DNA of 64,000 bases from Robertkochia sediminum (GCF_016786255.1 NZ_JADMKT010000075.1:46840-110839), one strand, 5' to 3'. Positions 35,176 through 44,861 are shown, numbered from the stretch's first letter. Numbers and translations: made by a program. Notes: generated from the sequence alone by a model not told the origin.

Positions 35176-36543
35176 TTAACCCCTTACCAGGGAATTCATC
35201 CAAACGATACTTCTTTGGGCCACCTCCGGATTGTACTTTTCCCTGAGCGCCTGGCTGTAGGTACCATTGGTAAGAGCCCGTATATTTTGCTCCATGCTTT
35301 CGAATTTCAGGAAGGCGTGATCGGTATCGGGAACCAACTCAAAAATTGCCTTCCCCTGATGGTCGTTCACCAGGTCTGCGATCATCCTGGCGTACTTAGC
35401 ATTTATTGCCTGTATATCATACTCACCATGCATGACATTGACGTTGGTGGTTACCTGCTTCCAGGCATTGGGAATATCAATATCTGCCAGGGAGCGCCAG
35501 AATTTATAATGACGTCCCAGGTAATAACCACGTTCCAGCTCGGCTTTTAGTCCCTCCCTGCTCAGGTATTCGGTATAACGCCCGCTGTTTACCATTTCAG
35601 TATTCGAAAGGTCACTAACCATTAGATCTTCTATAAAAGGGAAGCTTTGCTTTGAGGCTTCCACCACCTGTTCTTTGGTCGACCCGAACATCATTTGTTG
35701 TTCGGTAACCACATCTTTCATATAATCGCACCAATTCTTACCCACGGTACCATATACGATCACCCCTTTTGGTGAAACCTGTTGGGCTAATATGGGAGCC
35801 ACGATCCCGCCCAGAGAATGTCCAAACAGGAAAATATTATCCTTATCTATCCGGGCATCTTGAAGTAATGTGCTATAGGCCTGGGAGAACGCTTCCAGCT
35901 CCTGGTGAAAGGTAATATCCATACATCCGGTCTCACAGTCGCTATCGCCCATACCTGGCTTTTCTACCATATAAACAGCGTATCCAGCAGTTATCCATTC
36001 ATTAATGAGCTTCTTCATAGGCACAAAGTCCGGGTACTCCACCGACTGGCAGGTGTATCCCTGCAAATAGAACACTACAGGAGCGTTTTCTTTTCCCTTG
36101 GGAGTATAGAGTATAGATCTTAAGTTATTCCCTGGGTAAGACACCACTTCGTAGTGCAGATCGGCCTGCGGATGCTCTTCAAAGGGTCGTGCCATGGCCT
36201 TACCCTTATAGCGACGCACCTCCCCGTTCTCATTCACAGCGACCTCAAGGTCTGCTCCTCCTCTGATGGCACTGGTTACACTTCGAAAACTATTGAGGTC
36301 ATAGGTTTCCTGACCATTGATCGACAGCAATATGCTGCCTTCCTGAATGCCCATTTTTTCGAAGGTGAATCCGGGTCTCACGCCCTGAATATAAACACCA
36401 CGGTCTACATCTCCTTCAATATTGGCTTCAGACAATGGCCCTACGGCTACCCCGAACATGGCTCTTCGTTCCAGCTCCTGCCCAGTCACCAAAGTAATGA
36501 CGAAGAGCAGGAGCATACTCATAACTGTGTTTTTTGATCTCAT
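35176..36543 (-). CDS. Secreted PDZ-alpha/beta hydrolase
   Basis: About 455 residues are read from the ATG at 36543, which opens a signal peptide ending LVTGQ; a start ten codons upstream is possible. A PDZ-like module (about 30-105, with GPLSEANIEGDVDRGVYIQG and GSILLSINGQETYDL) precedes an alpha/beta hydrolase domain. That domain has the nucleophile elbow FGHSLGG and a C-terminal His in PDTDHAFLKF. It is likely an exported peptidase or esterase. It is the first gene of a three-gene operon with DUF885 and a small secreted protein. Confidence 0.88.
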   Translation of the reverse strand: MRSKNTVMSMLLLFVITLVTGQELERRAMFGVAVGPLSEANIEGDVDRGVYIQGVRPGFTFEKMGIQEGSILLSINGQETYDLNSFRSVTSAIRGGADLEVAVNENGEVRRYKGKAMARPFEEHPQADLHYEVVSYPGNNLRSILYTPKGKENAPVVFYLQGYTCQSVEYPDFVPMKKLINEWITAGYAVYMVEKPGMGDSDCETGCMDITFHQELEAFSQAYSTLLQDARIDKDNIFLFGHSLGGIVAPILAQQVSPKGVIVYGTVGKNWCDYMKDVVTEQQMMFGSTKEQVVEASKQSFPFIEDLMVSDLSNTEMVNSGRYTEYLSREGLKAELERGYYLGRHYKFWRSLADIDIPNAWKQVTTNVNVMHGEYDIQAINAKYARMIADLVNDHQGKAIFELVPDTDHAFLKFESMEQNIRALTNGTYSQALREKYNPEVAQRSIVWMNSLVRG

Positions 36544-36665
36544 GATGGTTTTAATTTTTAACTCTGAAGTCAAAGAAACCGGATTTCAAAAAGGGAAAGG
36601 GCGTAAAAATTGCTAAAACAAAACAGCGGCCTTGTAATCGCCTATTTTACCGGCGCTATACCTGG

Positions 36666-37298
36666 TTAAGCCTGGACCTTACTGAGAGCATACCTTATGG
36701 GTTTTACAGAAAGATAAATACTGATAAAACCTATATACAGGTAAAAGGTAAAAAGCAGGAACCGTTGTACCGCACCATAGTATTCAAGAGGGTAAAGGTC
36801 TGGAGCAAATGCAGGGGTCAGGTTAAGAAAGATCCCGGTTACAACCAGGGCAAAACAGGTGAGTGAGATCCTTGTAAAGGCCGCAGAAGTCCTTCCCTTC
36901 CATAACAATGCAAAGCTCAGCGGAGCGCTATACCCTACGATCATGAGCAGTCCGAAAACATTATGTAACGCATGAGGGGTGGGAAAGAAACCCAATCCGA
37001 TCTGACAAATGGCGTAAGACAATAGCAGGATTCCGGGAACCCCCGACATGCTGTTTTTTCGGGCAAAACCAATAAGCAATCCGGAGAAGATCGCCAACAG
37101 TACTCCAACGACCACGCAAAAGATCTGCCAGGGCAGTTGAAGCGGAGATCCGGCTCTTCCGATCTCACTCACGGTCTGCGCCAGAGGGTTATAACCTTGT
37201 ACGAGGCCTCCCAATAAAATAGTTCCGGCGATAAAAAGTATCGCAACATTCCATCCTAGGGCAACCCCTCTGATCTGGTGTGAATTTGATGTTTTCAT
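36666..37298 (-). CDS. DUF998-family membrane protein
   Basis: The protein has 210 residues and six predicted transmembrane helices. It contains GGLVQGYNPLAQTVSEIGRAGSPLQ near the start, the DUF998 signature (YNPlxxtiSelg), and FFPTPHALHNVFGLLMIVGY in the middle. The function is unknown. The AraC regulator gene is 124 bp upstream on the same strand, so it may control or be co-expressed with this gene. Confidence 0.85.
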   Translation of the reverse strand: MKTSNSHQIRGVALGWNVAILFIAGTILLGGLVQGYNPLAQTVSEIGRAGSPLQLPWQIFCVVVGVLLAIFSGLLIGFARKNSMSGVPGILLLSYAICQIGLGFFPTPHALHNVFGLLMIVGYSAPLSFALLWKGRTSAAFTRISLTCFALVVTGIFLNLTPAFAPDLYPLEYYGAVQRFLLFTFYLYIGFISIYLSVKPIRYALSKVQA

Positions 37299-37422
37299 AA
37301 TTGATGATTTTTGATTGATGAAATGTAATAGTATGCTACCCCATGAATACCATGGGGTTCTAGATCGATCTCAATGTATAAGTGAATCGCCTTAGAGAAA
37401 GCGTAAAAATTGCGAAATAGGA

Positions 37423-38277
37423 TCAGGAAGCCTTTTTGAGGGCACGTCTCAGGTTCTTGACATCTGAAAATCCCACCATATGATTCACCTCGGCCATCGA
37501 GAAATCCTTTTGCAGCAGCTCTCTGGCTTTCTCCAGTCGGATATCCAGCAAATACTTGTAAGGTGTTTTGTTATAGATAGACTTAAAACTCCTCAGGAAA
37601 TGATACTTCGACAAACAGGCATTCGCTACGAGGTCGTCAAGATTGATCTTCTCGGTGTAATTGGCAACGATAAAATCTCTTGCTAAAGACACCCTGCGGT
37701 AAAGTTCCTCACGGGTTACCCTTCGGGCGGAATCAAGATTCTTCATTTTTCCTTCCAGCTTCAGCTGATCATTTACCAGACACTCGGCCAGACCAACAAA
37801 AAAACCATCCATATCAAATGTCTCCTCTCCTCCTTGATGTACTGCATTAATAACCGTATTCACGTTATCGTTCAGAAAAACACCCGTTTGGTTCTGATGA
37901 TAATGACAAAACTGCTCGGTAAGCCTAACCTGATCCTTTACCATGAGGTTATCCAGCAAGGCCTCCTCATGGAGCAGGCGGGTGCGTGCCACATCATTGA
38001 TCAGTTCGGCAGAAGGAAAGATGCAGACCCCATGAACTCCATTGTGGTCATCTATGGTAAGTCCCAGATCACAATGCTTATCAACGATCAGAAAACGATC
38101 GCCTTCAACGTCGTAATGGTGGCCGTTAACTTTATAGCGCTCTGTACCCGAACGCACGATCTTCACTGACGGACGAGGAGTTTCTGTGCGAACTTCGAGA
38201 TGGGAAACCGAAGAGATCACAAAGTCTCCCAATGGGTTATTCTCAGCAATGCTTTTTAATTCAACTGATGCTTTCAT
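37423..38277 (-). CDS. AraC-family transcriptional regulator
   Basis: The protein has 284 residues. The N-terminal part has a cupin-like pattern (VNGHHYDVEGDRFLIVDKHC). The C-terminal ~100 residues contain two HTH motifs, with LDDLVANACLSKYHFLRSFKSIYNKTPYKYLLDIRLEKAREL (shown as LSKYHFLRSFK and PYKYLLDIRLEKA) and a second helix in MVGFSDVKNLRRALKK. The effector is unknown. A possible target is the DUF998 gene downstream. Confidence 0.92.
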   Translation of the reverse strand: MKASVELKSIAENNPLGDFVISSVSHLEVRTETPRPSVKIVRSGTERYKVNGHHYDVEGDRFLIVDKHCDLGLTIDDHNGVHGVCIFPSAELINDVARTRLLHEEALLDNLMVKDQVRLTEQFCHYHQNQTGVFLNDNVNTVINAVHQGGEETFDMDGFFVGLAECLVNDQLKLEGKMKNLDSARRVTREELYRRVSLARDFIVANYTEKINLDDLVANACLSKYHFLRSFKSIYNKTPYKYLLDIRLEKARELLQKDFSMAEVNHMVGFSDVKNLRRALKKAS

Positions 38278-38344
38278 TGGCTAGGTGTTTGTTATAAGAC
38301 TTGAGAAAATTCACTATGTAACAGCTCTTAACATAGTTTAACAA

Positions 38345-38515
38345 ACAGTGATGCGGTAATGCGTTGATGCGGTGACACGGTGACGCGGCTTTAAGAGGAA
38401 TGTCTTCGCGAGGTTGGTCTGCCAACCGTGGCGATCTCATAAAGGTTACAAGGAGAATGGGGCATGGGGAATAGAGAGTGGAAAATCGGGAATCGGGAAT
38501 TGGGGATGTTTCAAA
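38345..38515. repeat. Degenerate G-rich repeats and a dispersed palindrome
   Basis: The stretch 38345-38395 has imperfect GATGCGGTGAC-like units. A copy of the CTTCGCGAGG...GTGGCGATCTCAT dispersed repeat follows at 38402-38440, with stem GTTGGTCTGCCAAC. Degenerate GGGGAAT/CGGGAAT units occupy 38455-38510. No gene is seen in 38278-38632. Confidence 0.7.
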
Positions 38516-38528
38516 TATTCGATCTTGA

Positions 38529-38574
38529 TCAAAAAAAAGGGAAGACCAATGGGAACCCACTGTGTCTTCCCTTT
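38529..38574 (-). terminator. Terminator of the CotH-like gene
   Basis: An 11-bp perfect stem AAAGGGAAGAC/GTCTTCCCTTT (38536-38574) is followed on the minus strand by eight T residues. It lies about 60 bp beyond the stop at 38633. Confidence 0.85.
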
Positions 38575-38632
38575 CAGCTCAAAAGTCAAAAGAAAGTACA
38601 TGAAACCCGGATAACAGCCTCCGGGCGGACTT

Positions 38633-40165
38633 TTATTTACTGAACTCGCTATCGAGCCAGTTCATTCGGGTCGTTAGCCAATTCTTGAGGTGATCGACCT
38701 CTTCTTCATAGGTGTCAAACCATACCGGATTTGGCCATACGTAGTTTCCAAGGGTGCCCCAAAGCTCGTAGTTATCGGTTTGGGAGGCATCGATATAGTT
38801 GGCATACGCATCGATCTTACCCAGTAAGTATCCCATATTATTTTTATAATATTGAAAACGCTCTTTTACAGCATTGGCAAAATAAGGATCCTCAAAAAGC
38901 CTTGAAAACCATAAATTATCTTTGATCCAATACCCTTCGGTGTATCGGGCATCGGTATATTCCACATTGCCATAAGAAAGATCAAAATCCCAAAGCGGCC
39001 CCATTTTGATCTTTTCTCCCGGGACCCATGTAAAGTAAATACTCGACCAGAACTGGGCATCGGTCGTTTTGGAGATCTCATTGATCAGGTACCAGTCTAC
39101 AAAACTCGGCACATCGATATACGCCCGGTAACCGGTATCGGGATCCTTAAAGTTTGATCCGAAAAGCGCGGATTCAAATTCGTTGATATGATTGCTAATC
39201 GCATTGTAGGCAGCACTACCCTGTGCGATCTCAGGCGACTTGATATTGAACACGTTGTTGGCGAAGTGACTGGTGAAAATCTCCGGGGTAAAATACACAT
39301 CTTCCGGATCCAAACGCTCCAACTGGTCGATCTCTACCAGGTAACCGTTTTGCCCGATATTCACACGATTCGGGGTCACCTCTACTTTTTGAGCCATCAA
39401 ATAGGTACCCTGATAATCGTCATTGACAAACAGGTCTACGAATTCACCCTTTGGGGTATAACCAAGCGTACTCATAGCTCCCATTTCATAGGTGATCTTA
39501 TTACGCATAAGAGATTTATCGGACCACTCTGCCAGGAATACCCACTTGCGATCTGCCGGAATCCCCAGCATTTCTGTGCTCTCTGAGAATTTTACCTGAT
39601 AGGGCTTTTTACCAAATTCGACACCCTGCCACCACGTGGAATTACCACGACCTTTGATCTTCATAAGGGTTTCCTCCATATGCGGATAATCCAACTGGCC
39701 ATATACCGCTATATTTCCCACTACATAATCCTCTTTAGAATCGATGGGGAGATCATTGGTATCTACATATACAACAGGGATCCCATTATCATACCGCAGG
39801 CGAATATCATAAGTAACCTTTCCGTCTCCATCAGGATATTGCACGGTCAGGGTAACAGGGGTACTGAAATCCCCTTCAGTACTTCCACTTACGTAAGGCA
39901 TGCCGTTCATCTCGAACTCCACATCACCGGCATTAACCCCAATGGTAGACACCAGGCTTTTCATGGTAGCTCCCCTTGGAGCGGTTCCGAAAAAGGTATG
40001 GTCGCCGTCAAAGGTGAGTTTCAGATCAGTGGAGAGTGAAGGATTGTCTTCTGCTTCGAAAACAATATTGTACACCTCAAGAGTTTCACGAATAACCGGT
40101 TCATTGGTATCCTTTTGGCAAGACGCCATAAAGCCGATCGCGATCAGCAGGAAAAGTCTTTTCAT
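38633..40165 (-). CDS. CotH-kinase-domain lipoprotein
   Basis: About 510 residues are read from the ATG at 40165, which opens a lipoprotein signal ending in FMASCQKD; a frame starting 20 codons earlier is rejected. An N-terminal Ig/cadherin-like region (about 20-120) precedes the CotH domain (about 130-500). That domain has VGNIAVYGQLDYPHMEETLMKIKGRGNSTWW (RGNSTW signature), AEWSDKSLMRNKITYEM, and the DFDLSYGN metal-binding block. CotH proteins are atypical kinases in spore coats; in Bacteroidota they are surface or secreted with unknown substrate. It has its own terminator. Confidence 0.9.
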   Translation of the reverse strand: MKRLFLLIAIGFMASCQKDTNEPVIRETLEVYNIVFEAEDNPSLSTDLKLTFDGDHTFFGTAPRGATMKSLVSTIGVNAGDVEFEMNGMPYVSGSTEGDFSTPVTLTVQYPDGDGKVTYDIRLRYDNGIPVVYVDTNDLPIDSKEDYVVGNIAVYGQLDYPHMEETLMKIKGRGNSTWWQGVEFGKKPYQVKFSESTEMLGIPADRKWVFLAEWSDKSLMRNKITYEMGAMSTLGYTPKGEFVDLFVNDDYQGTYLMAQKVEVTPNRVNIGQNGYLVEIDQLERLDPEDVYFTPEIFTSHFANNVFNIKSPEIAQGSAAYNAISNHINEFESALFGSNFKDPDTGYRAYIDVPSFVDWYLINEISKTTDAQFWSSIYFTWVPGEKIKMGPLWDFDLSYGNVEYTDARYTEGYWIKDNLWFSRLFEDPYFANAVKERFQYYKNNMGYLLGKIDAYANYIDASQTDNYELWGTLGNYVWPNPVWFDTYEEEVDHLKNWLTTRMNWLDSEFSK

Positions 40166-40326
40166 TAATGTTAGTTTAAGGACGATGGCCAGGAGATCAA
40201 AGTATCCAATTCCATCACCGAACAAAGATATACGATAGTGTGGGATGTAATCATGATTTTGGTCAGGGAAATGGGATCTCTCCCAGCAGCATTACTGTAA
40301 GCCGATTTCCTCCTACCCTAAACTTT

Positions 40327-40482
40327 GGAATAGAGCAACACGCTCCAGCGATAAGAGATCCTCCTTCGCTAAAGCTTCGGAATAGAACAGCACGCTCCAG
40401 CGATAAGAGATCCTCCTTCGCTAAAGCTTCGGAATAGAACAGCACGCTCCAGCGATAAGAGATCCTCCTTCGCTAAAGCTTC
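40327..40482. repeat. 52-bp tandem repeat, three copies
   Basis: Units start at 40327, 40379 and 40431 and each contains CTCCTTCGCTAAAGCTTCGG, a relative of the palindromic motif at 101-161 and 26133. The array lies between the CotH start and the 3' end of small-RNA unit A. Confidence 0.93.
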
Positions 40483-40490
40483 GGAGGATA

Positions 40491-40696
40491 CAAAAAAAGG
40501 CTGCAGAATCTGCAGCCTTAAAAACACTAACCAACCAATAAACTTCAATAATCAAAAATCAATTCTACTCACTAAAAGTTCAACATGCCTGTAGGGCTTA
40601 GGCATGTTACTATAACACATAGGTTAAGCAATATCTTGAATGATCGTGAAAGCTTTCACTTTTAAAACCACAACCATTTATATTCCAATGATTTAA
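40491..40696 (-). ncRNA. Small-RNA unit A (about 205 nt)
   Basis: The unit is transcribed on the minus strand from the promoter at 40702-40740. From 5' to 3' it has a small hairpin AAAGU-GAAA-GCUUU, then a 9-bp hairpin AACATGCCT/AGGCATGTT with 9-nt loop AAGCCCTAC (40582-40608). A single-stranded GATTATTGAAGTTTATTGG-TTGGTTAGT stretch follows, then a perfect terminator AAGGCTGCAG-ATT-CTGCAGCCTT with T7. Copy B (42762) has the same loop and compensatory stem changes. A 17-codon frame (MVVVLKVKAF...) lies near the 5' end. In B all four base differences in that frame are non-synonymous, so a peptide product is less likely than an RNA. Confidence 0.7.
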
Positions 40697-40701
40697 CGAT
40701 G

Positions 40702-40740
40702 CAAATATACATCAGGAGTCAAGCCCGGATATTGTAAAAA
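40702..40740 (-). promoter_or_regulatory. Promoter of small-RNA unit A
   Basis: On the minus strand TTTTTACA is followed after exactly 23 nt by TATATTTG (40702-40709), a perfect TAnnTTTG box. Units B and C have the same two elements with the same spacing. Confidence 0.75.
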
Positions 40741-40824
40741 CCGAGGGTAAAATTTCATTTTAATAACTGATTAACAGTGTGTTACGAAGTTATAAGGTTA
40801 TGAGGTGATTTGGGATATGAGATG

Positions 40825-40860
<36 letters not shown>

Positions 40861-40978
40861 AGTTTAAAACAAATCTTTTTCCAAACCTAAAATAATAATT
40901 AGGAATACCCCCGAAAAAGAATTCTTGGGAAACCAAAATACTTGTCAGATATTTAATAGAATTTATATCTCCTGTACT

Positions 40979-42646
40979 ATGACACTCACAGCCAGACTAA
41001 AAAACTACCTCGGTCTTCTATCAGGTCTTAGCCTACTCCTGCTCACCATACCCCTCCATGCGCAAAACGCTTTATCCGGAGGCGAAAGTCACCCCGAACT
41101 CGTGACCCTCTTTAAAGCCTGGAGGGCGTTTGAAAATCCGCCCTTGAAAGACGGTGCTCCCGATTACACCCAAGCGACCTTTGAAAAACGGTGGCCGGAA
41201 TTCCAGAAATTAAGAGCGCAATTAAAAGGCATCAATAGGGAAAACTGGACCGTACCTCAACAGGTAGACTGGCATATTGTTTGGGCCGAGATGAACGGAT
41301 ATGAATTCAATCAGCATGTGCTTAAACCGTGGGAACGGGATCCCGCATTTTACAAGTCGATTTGGATGTCAAGAAGTGATGTCCCCGCCCATGAGGGGCC
41401 TACCCATCATGCGGTGACTGAAGTGTGGCAATACGATTTTCCGCTATCGGAAGCAAATCGGGAGAAATTCCTGAACTCCATTAGCATCATCCCTGCACTC
41501 AATACACAAGCAAAAACCAACCTCACCGGAAACGCCAGGGATCTGTGGATAGCCGGGATCAGGGATATCGAAACCCAGGTAAGTGACCTAACCCAACTTA
41601 AAACCCTTCCCGGGGTTGCTGAAGACAGTGAGCTGGCCACTGCAATCGACCAGGCCATGGCCTCCACCCTTGAATTGGCCACATGGCTCAAAGAGGAAGC
41701 TCCTAAAAAAACAGGTCCATCCGGTATCGGAAAAGACCAATACACCTGGTACCAGCAAAACGTGCACCTGGTGCCCCTCACCTGGGAAGATGAGGTCATG
41801 CTCCTGAAAAGAGAACTCGCCAGGGCATGGTCTTCCTTAAAACTCGAAGAACACCGCAACCGCAACCTCCCTGAACTCGATGCTGCCAATAGTCCCGAAG
41901 CCTATGACGCCCTTGCAAAAAAGGCTGCAGAAGAACTTATCAATTTTCTCGAGACCAACGAGATCGTTACCGTCAAAGACTATTTCAAGCCTGCCCTCGA
42001 TGCACACCTGGGAGCCTTCGTTCCGGAAGCAACCCGGAATTTTTTCTGGATCACCGCCCACCTGGATCCCAAGCCCCTGTTCTCTCATTTTTACCATTGG
42101 TTCGAATTGGCCAGGATGGATCTGGAGCCTCAGGAAAATACCATTCGAAGGGGTGCTTTGCTCTACAATATTTTTGACTCGCGAAATGAAGGAATGGCCA
42201 CCGCAGTAGAAGAGATGTTTATGCAGTCAGGCCTCTACGAACAAAATCCGCGGGCACGAGAGATCGTTTATATCATGATCGCTCAGCGCGCGGCCAGAGG
42301 ACTCGGTTCGCTTTATGCACATGCCAACGAGATGACCATGGAAGAGGCCGGTACCATTCACTCGGAATACACGCCACGGGGATGGATGAAAACTGAAAAA
42401 GAATTACTCATCTTCGAACAACACCTCTACCTGCGACAACCCGGTTACGGGACCAGCTATATTACCGGGAAGTACCTGGTGGAAGAGGCCATGGCGGCAT
42501 ACGCCAAAATGAAGGAGTCTAAGGGGGAGGATTTCAAACTCTCCGATTTCTTCGATACCCTGAATAGCATCGGGAATATTCCGATCGCCCTGGGGCAATG
42601 GGAAATGACCGGAGATGGATCACATTTGAAGGGAATCAATGAATAG
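40979..42646 (+). CDS. DUF885-like secreted protein with altered metal site
   Basis: About 555 residues are read from the ATG at 40979, which opens a signal peptide ending IPLHAQ; a frame 18 codons longer is less likely. The helical layout and the segment YNIFDSRNEGMATAVEEMFMQSGLYEQ match the C-terminal part of DUF885, where family members have EGWGxYxE. The usual HEAIPGHH motif is not seen; the nearest segment is FSHFYHWFELARM. It may therefore be a non-catalytic relative of the enzyme at 33889. It is flanked by the ~300-bp direct repeats holding small-RNA units A and B. Confidence 0.8.
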   Translation: MTLTARLKNYLGLLSGLSLLLLTIPLHAQNALSGGESHPELVTLFKAWRAFENPPLKDGAPDYTQATFEKRWPEFQKLRAQLKGINRENWTVPQQVDWHIVWAEMNGYEFNQHVLKPWERDPAFYKSIWMSRSDVPAHEGPTHHAVTEVWQYDFPLSEANREKFLNSISIIPALNTQAKTNLTGNARDLWIAGIRDIETQVSDLTQLKTLPGVAEDSELATAIDQAMASTLELATWLKEEAPKKTGPSGIGKDQYTWYQQNVHLVPLTWEDEVMLLKRELARAWSSLKLEEHRNRNLPELDAANSPEAYDALAKKAAEELINFLETNEIVTVKDYFKPALDAHLGAFVPEATRNFFWITAHLDPKPLFSHFYHWFELARMDLEPQENTIRRGALLYNIFDSRNEGMATAVEEMFMQSGLYEQNPRAREIVYIMIAQRAARGLGSLYAHANEMTMEEAGTIHSEYTPRGWMKTEKELLIFEQHLYLRQPGYGTSYITGKYLVEEAMAAYAKMKESKGEDFKLSDFFDTLNSIGNIPIALGQWEMTGDGSHLKGINE

Positions 42647-42654
42647 ATATGATT

Positions 42655-42736
42655 AGGGAATGGGGAGTCGGGAATGGGGAGTGGTGAGTGGTGAATCGAG
42701 AATGGAGAATAGAGAGTGGTGAATAGGGAATTAGGG
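42655..42736. repeat. Degenerate GGGGAAT/GGTGAAT repeats
   Basis: Irregular 6-8-bp G-rich units (GGGAATGGGGAGT, GTGGTGAAT) occupy the gap between the DUF885-like gene and the terminator of small-RNA unit B. Confidence 0.8.
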
Positions 42737-42761
42737 GTTTCTTAAATATTTCATCCAGATC

Positions 42762-42979
42762 AAAAAAAAAGGCCGCAGTAACTGCAGCCTTAAAAACACT
42801 AACCAACCAATAAACTTAAATAATCAAAATGTTGTCAACTTCAATTTTACTCACTAAACTTTGTACGTGCCCGTAGGGCTTGGGCACGATACGATAACAC
42901 ATAGGTTAAGCAATATCTTGAATGATCGTGAAAGCGCTCGCTTTTAAAATCACAACCATTTGTATTTCAATGATTTAAC
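42762..42979 (-). ncRNA. Small-RNA unit B (about 215 nt)
   Basis: Same architecture and strand as unit A. The 5' hairpin is AAAGC-GAGC-GCUUU (a C-G pair replaces the U-G of A). The central hairpin is CGTGCCC/GGGCACG (42866-42888) with the identical 9-nt loop AAGCCCTAC. Two pairs differ from A by compensatory change (A-U to G-C and U-A to C-G). The TTTAAGTTTATTGGTTGGTT stretch is conserved. The terminator AAGGCTGCAG-TTA-CTGCGGCCTT, with one U-G pair on this strand, ends in T9. The unit lies between the convergent DUF885-like gene and the end of the S41 gene. Confidence 0.7.
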
Positions 42980-42983
42980 GATG

Positions 42984-43022
42984 CAAATATACAGCGGGAG
43001 TTAAGTCTGGATATTGTAAAAA
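42984..43022 (-). promoter_or_regulatory. Promoter of small-RNA unit B
   Basis: TTTTTACA (43015-43022), 23 nt, TATATTTG (42984-42991) on the minus strand. It starts about 60 nt after the S41 stop codon. Confidence 0.75.
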
Positions 43023-43079
43023 CCAAGGGTAAAATTTCATTTTAAGACCTGATTAACAGACGGTTATACGGTTGCGAGA

Positions 43080-44723
43080 TCACTCCAGTGTTTGTATAAA
43101 GTCTTTTAGTTGCTTTTGCAGCTGGGGTTGACCGCTTGCCAATTCCATCGCCTTTTGGGCGGCTTCCAGGGATTCAGCCTTCATTCCGGCCTCTTTTAGT
43201 GTTCTCCCTAATGCATACCAGGTAGCTACCGATTCCGGATACAATTCGGTATTTAACTGATGTACAAAAAGAGCTTCATGCACCATACCTGTTCCGGTCA
43301 GGCGCTCACCCACTTCAATAAATCGCTGCTCCAGATCAAAAAACACATAGCGCTCGTCTTTTGAAAACCTAAAGGCTTCCTTCTTAAGAGTTTCAATATC
43401 CCCTTTCATGAACAGGCTCGTGAGGTAGTCCATGGGGTCCAGAACGAAATTGTCGTCTTTAAAATTCAAGGCTGCTTCCAATACCGGGTCCTGGTTGTTT
43501 GCAAACTCTTCAAAGGTCATTTGCACTGCAACATGGGGAGGCAACCATTCCTGGTTTTCCCATTGGGGTTTGTCCTGCCACCAGGCAAAGCTCAGATAAA
43601 CAGGGATCTTACTATTCGGCAATTCCTCTTTATTATTATCTCCGTAAAAGTTGATATTCTCCCCCGTGGGTTCCCCCACAAAAATGGCATTGGTGTAATT
43701 GTCCAGTTCGTTCACCAGGTTCTGACAGGCAGAAAATGTCCTGTCACCCAAGATCACGAACAGGTTTCCTACCTTATCGATCTCCGGATGAGCGATGATA
43801 TCTTTAAGAACCGCCCTATTCTTATAGTTATTTCCACCCCCGTTAAGACGCACATCGATCACCAGTTTTTCAATATTCTTTGCTTCGATCTCCTTAAAGA
43901 CCTCATCGTAGAATTCAGGGATGGCCATGAGGGAATCATCCTTGATCTGACTCTGACGCACATACATGGCATTGTGGTCTTCCAGGTATTCTTTGTAGTA
44001 AATGCGTTCTAAATGTTTGAGGTAATTCGGCGTTGCATTGGTATCCCTTGCAGAGATCCAGCCATCCTTATTCTGGGTATATCCGTAGCTGGCAGGGGTG
44101 CGTTCTCCTTTTTCCATCGGATTCATTTCGCGATCGTACTCTTTTCCGTCTTTAACAAGGGTAAGCGTAACGGGAACTGTGGGGTCTTCAATGAACCCTT
44201 CGGCAGTAAGGATCTCTGTAAAAACCAGGTAACTCATTCCATAAGCCTTAAAGAACTGCGAATTTTCGGCCGGGAAATAAGTAATTACCTTTTTGTAAAC
44301 TTCATCAATATCCCGCCCCTGGATCTTCAGTACCCGGGCACCGACATCATTAGAAAACTCCTCCCGAACGCCTTCGATATAGATACCATCCTTAAATTGT
44401 TTGAGATGTACGGGGAGTTGTCTTAGATCATATGGCGTATTTCCTAATCCCACACTGGTATGCCCGTAACCGAACAAGGCGATAAGCTTCATGAGGCCGG
44501 TTGCCATCTCATGATCTTCGGCTTCATCTGCCATTAATAACAAGGCATCTGCTGCATCCTGAAATTCTTCCCGCGTCACCTTTTTATAAAGAAAAGGGTA
44601 TTCCTTGTCTATAAGTTCTTTTAAATAATTGATGTCTGATTTCCAATCTGCACTTTCGGCATCCTGCGCCTGTAAGGGTAACAGCGTGAGTACAGCGCAG
44701 AGCAGCATGATGATGTTTTTCAT
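43080..44723 (-). CDS. S41-family (C-terminal processing protease-like) secreted peptidase
   Basis: The protein has 547 residues with a signal peptide (LLPLQAQ). A helical N-terminal cap (about 25-90) is followed by a reduced PDZ-like region (GARVLKIQGRDIDEVYK). The S41 catalytic core has LVIDVRLNGGGNN and the presumed nucleophile Ser in DRTFSACQNLVNELDNY, with FVGEPTGENINFYGD. The last ~110 residues contain TPR-like helices (SVATWYALGRTLKEAGMKAESLEAAQKAMEL). It is probably periplasmic or secreted. Small-RNA units B and C flank it on the same strand. Confidence 0.9.
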   Translation of the reverse strand: MKNIIMLLCAVLTLLPLQAQDAESADWKSDINYLKELIDKEYPFLYKKVTREEFQDAADALLLMADEAEDHEMATGLMKLIALFGYGHTSVGLGNTPYDLRQLPVHLKQFKDGIYIEGVREEFSNDVGARVLKIQGRDIDEVYKKVITYFPAENSQFFKAYGMSYLVFTEILTAEGFIEDPTVPVTLTLVKDGKEYDREMNPMEKGERTPASYGYTQNKDGWISARDTNATPNYLKHLERIYYKEYLEDHNAMYVRQSQIKDDSLMAIPEFYDEVFKEIEAKNIEKLVIDVRLNGGGNNYKNRAVLKDIIAHPEIDKVGNLFVILGDRTFSACQNLVNELDNYTNAIFVGEPTGENINFYGDNNKEELPNSKIPVYLSFAWWQDKPQWENQEWLPPHVAVQMTFEEFANNQDPVLEAALNFKDDNFVLDPMDYLTSLFMKGDIETLKKEAFRFSKDERYVFFDLEQRFIEVGERLTGTGMVHEALFVHQLNTELYPESVATWYALGRTLKEAGMKAESLEAAQKAMELASGQPQLQKQLKDFIQTLE

Positions 44724-44819
44724 AATCAGATGGTTTTAAATTGATTGATGATATACTAATAAGACATCGACTGCTCAGAATTGTTACACTTAAGGGAGAT
44801 GAAGATATGCGGTTATGCC

Positions 44820-44861
44820 GGGAATGGGGAATGGGGAATGGGGAATGGGGAGTAGGGAATG
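44820..44861. repeat. Heptamer microsatellite GGGGAAT
   Basis: About four copies of GGGGAAT, then degenerate units, lie upstream of the S41 gene and downstream of small-RNA unit C. Confidence 0.9.

Noticed and set aside
40621-40681. The 17-codon frame in small-RNA units A and B as a leader peptide gene
   Set aside because: All four base differences between A and B are non-synonymous, and unit C lacks the frame, while RNA structure and flanking signals are kept. A peptide is possible but less supported.
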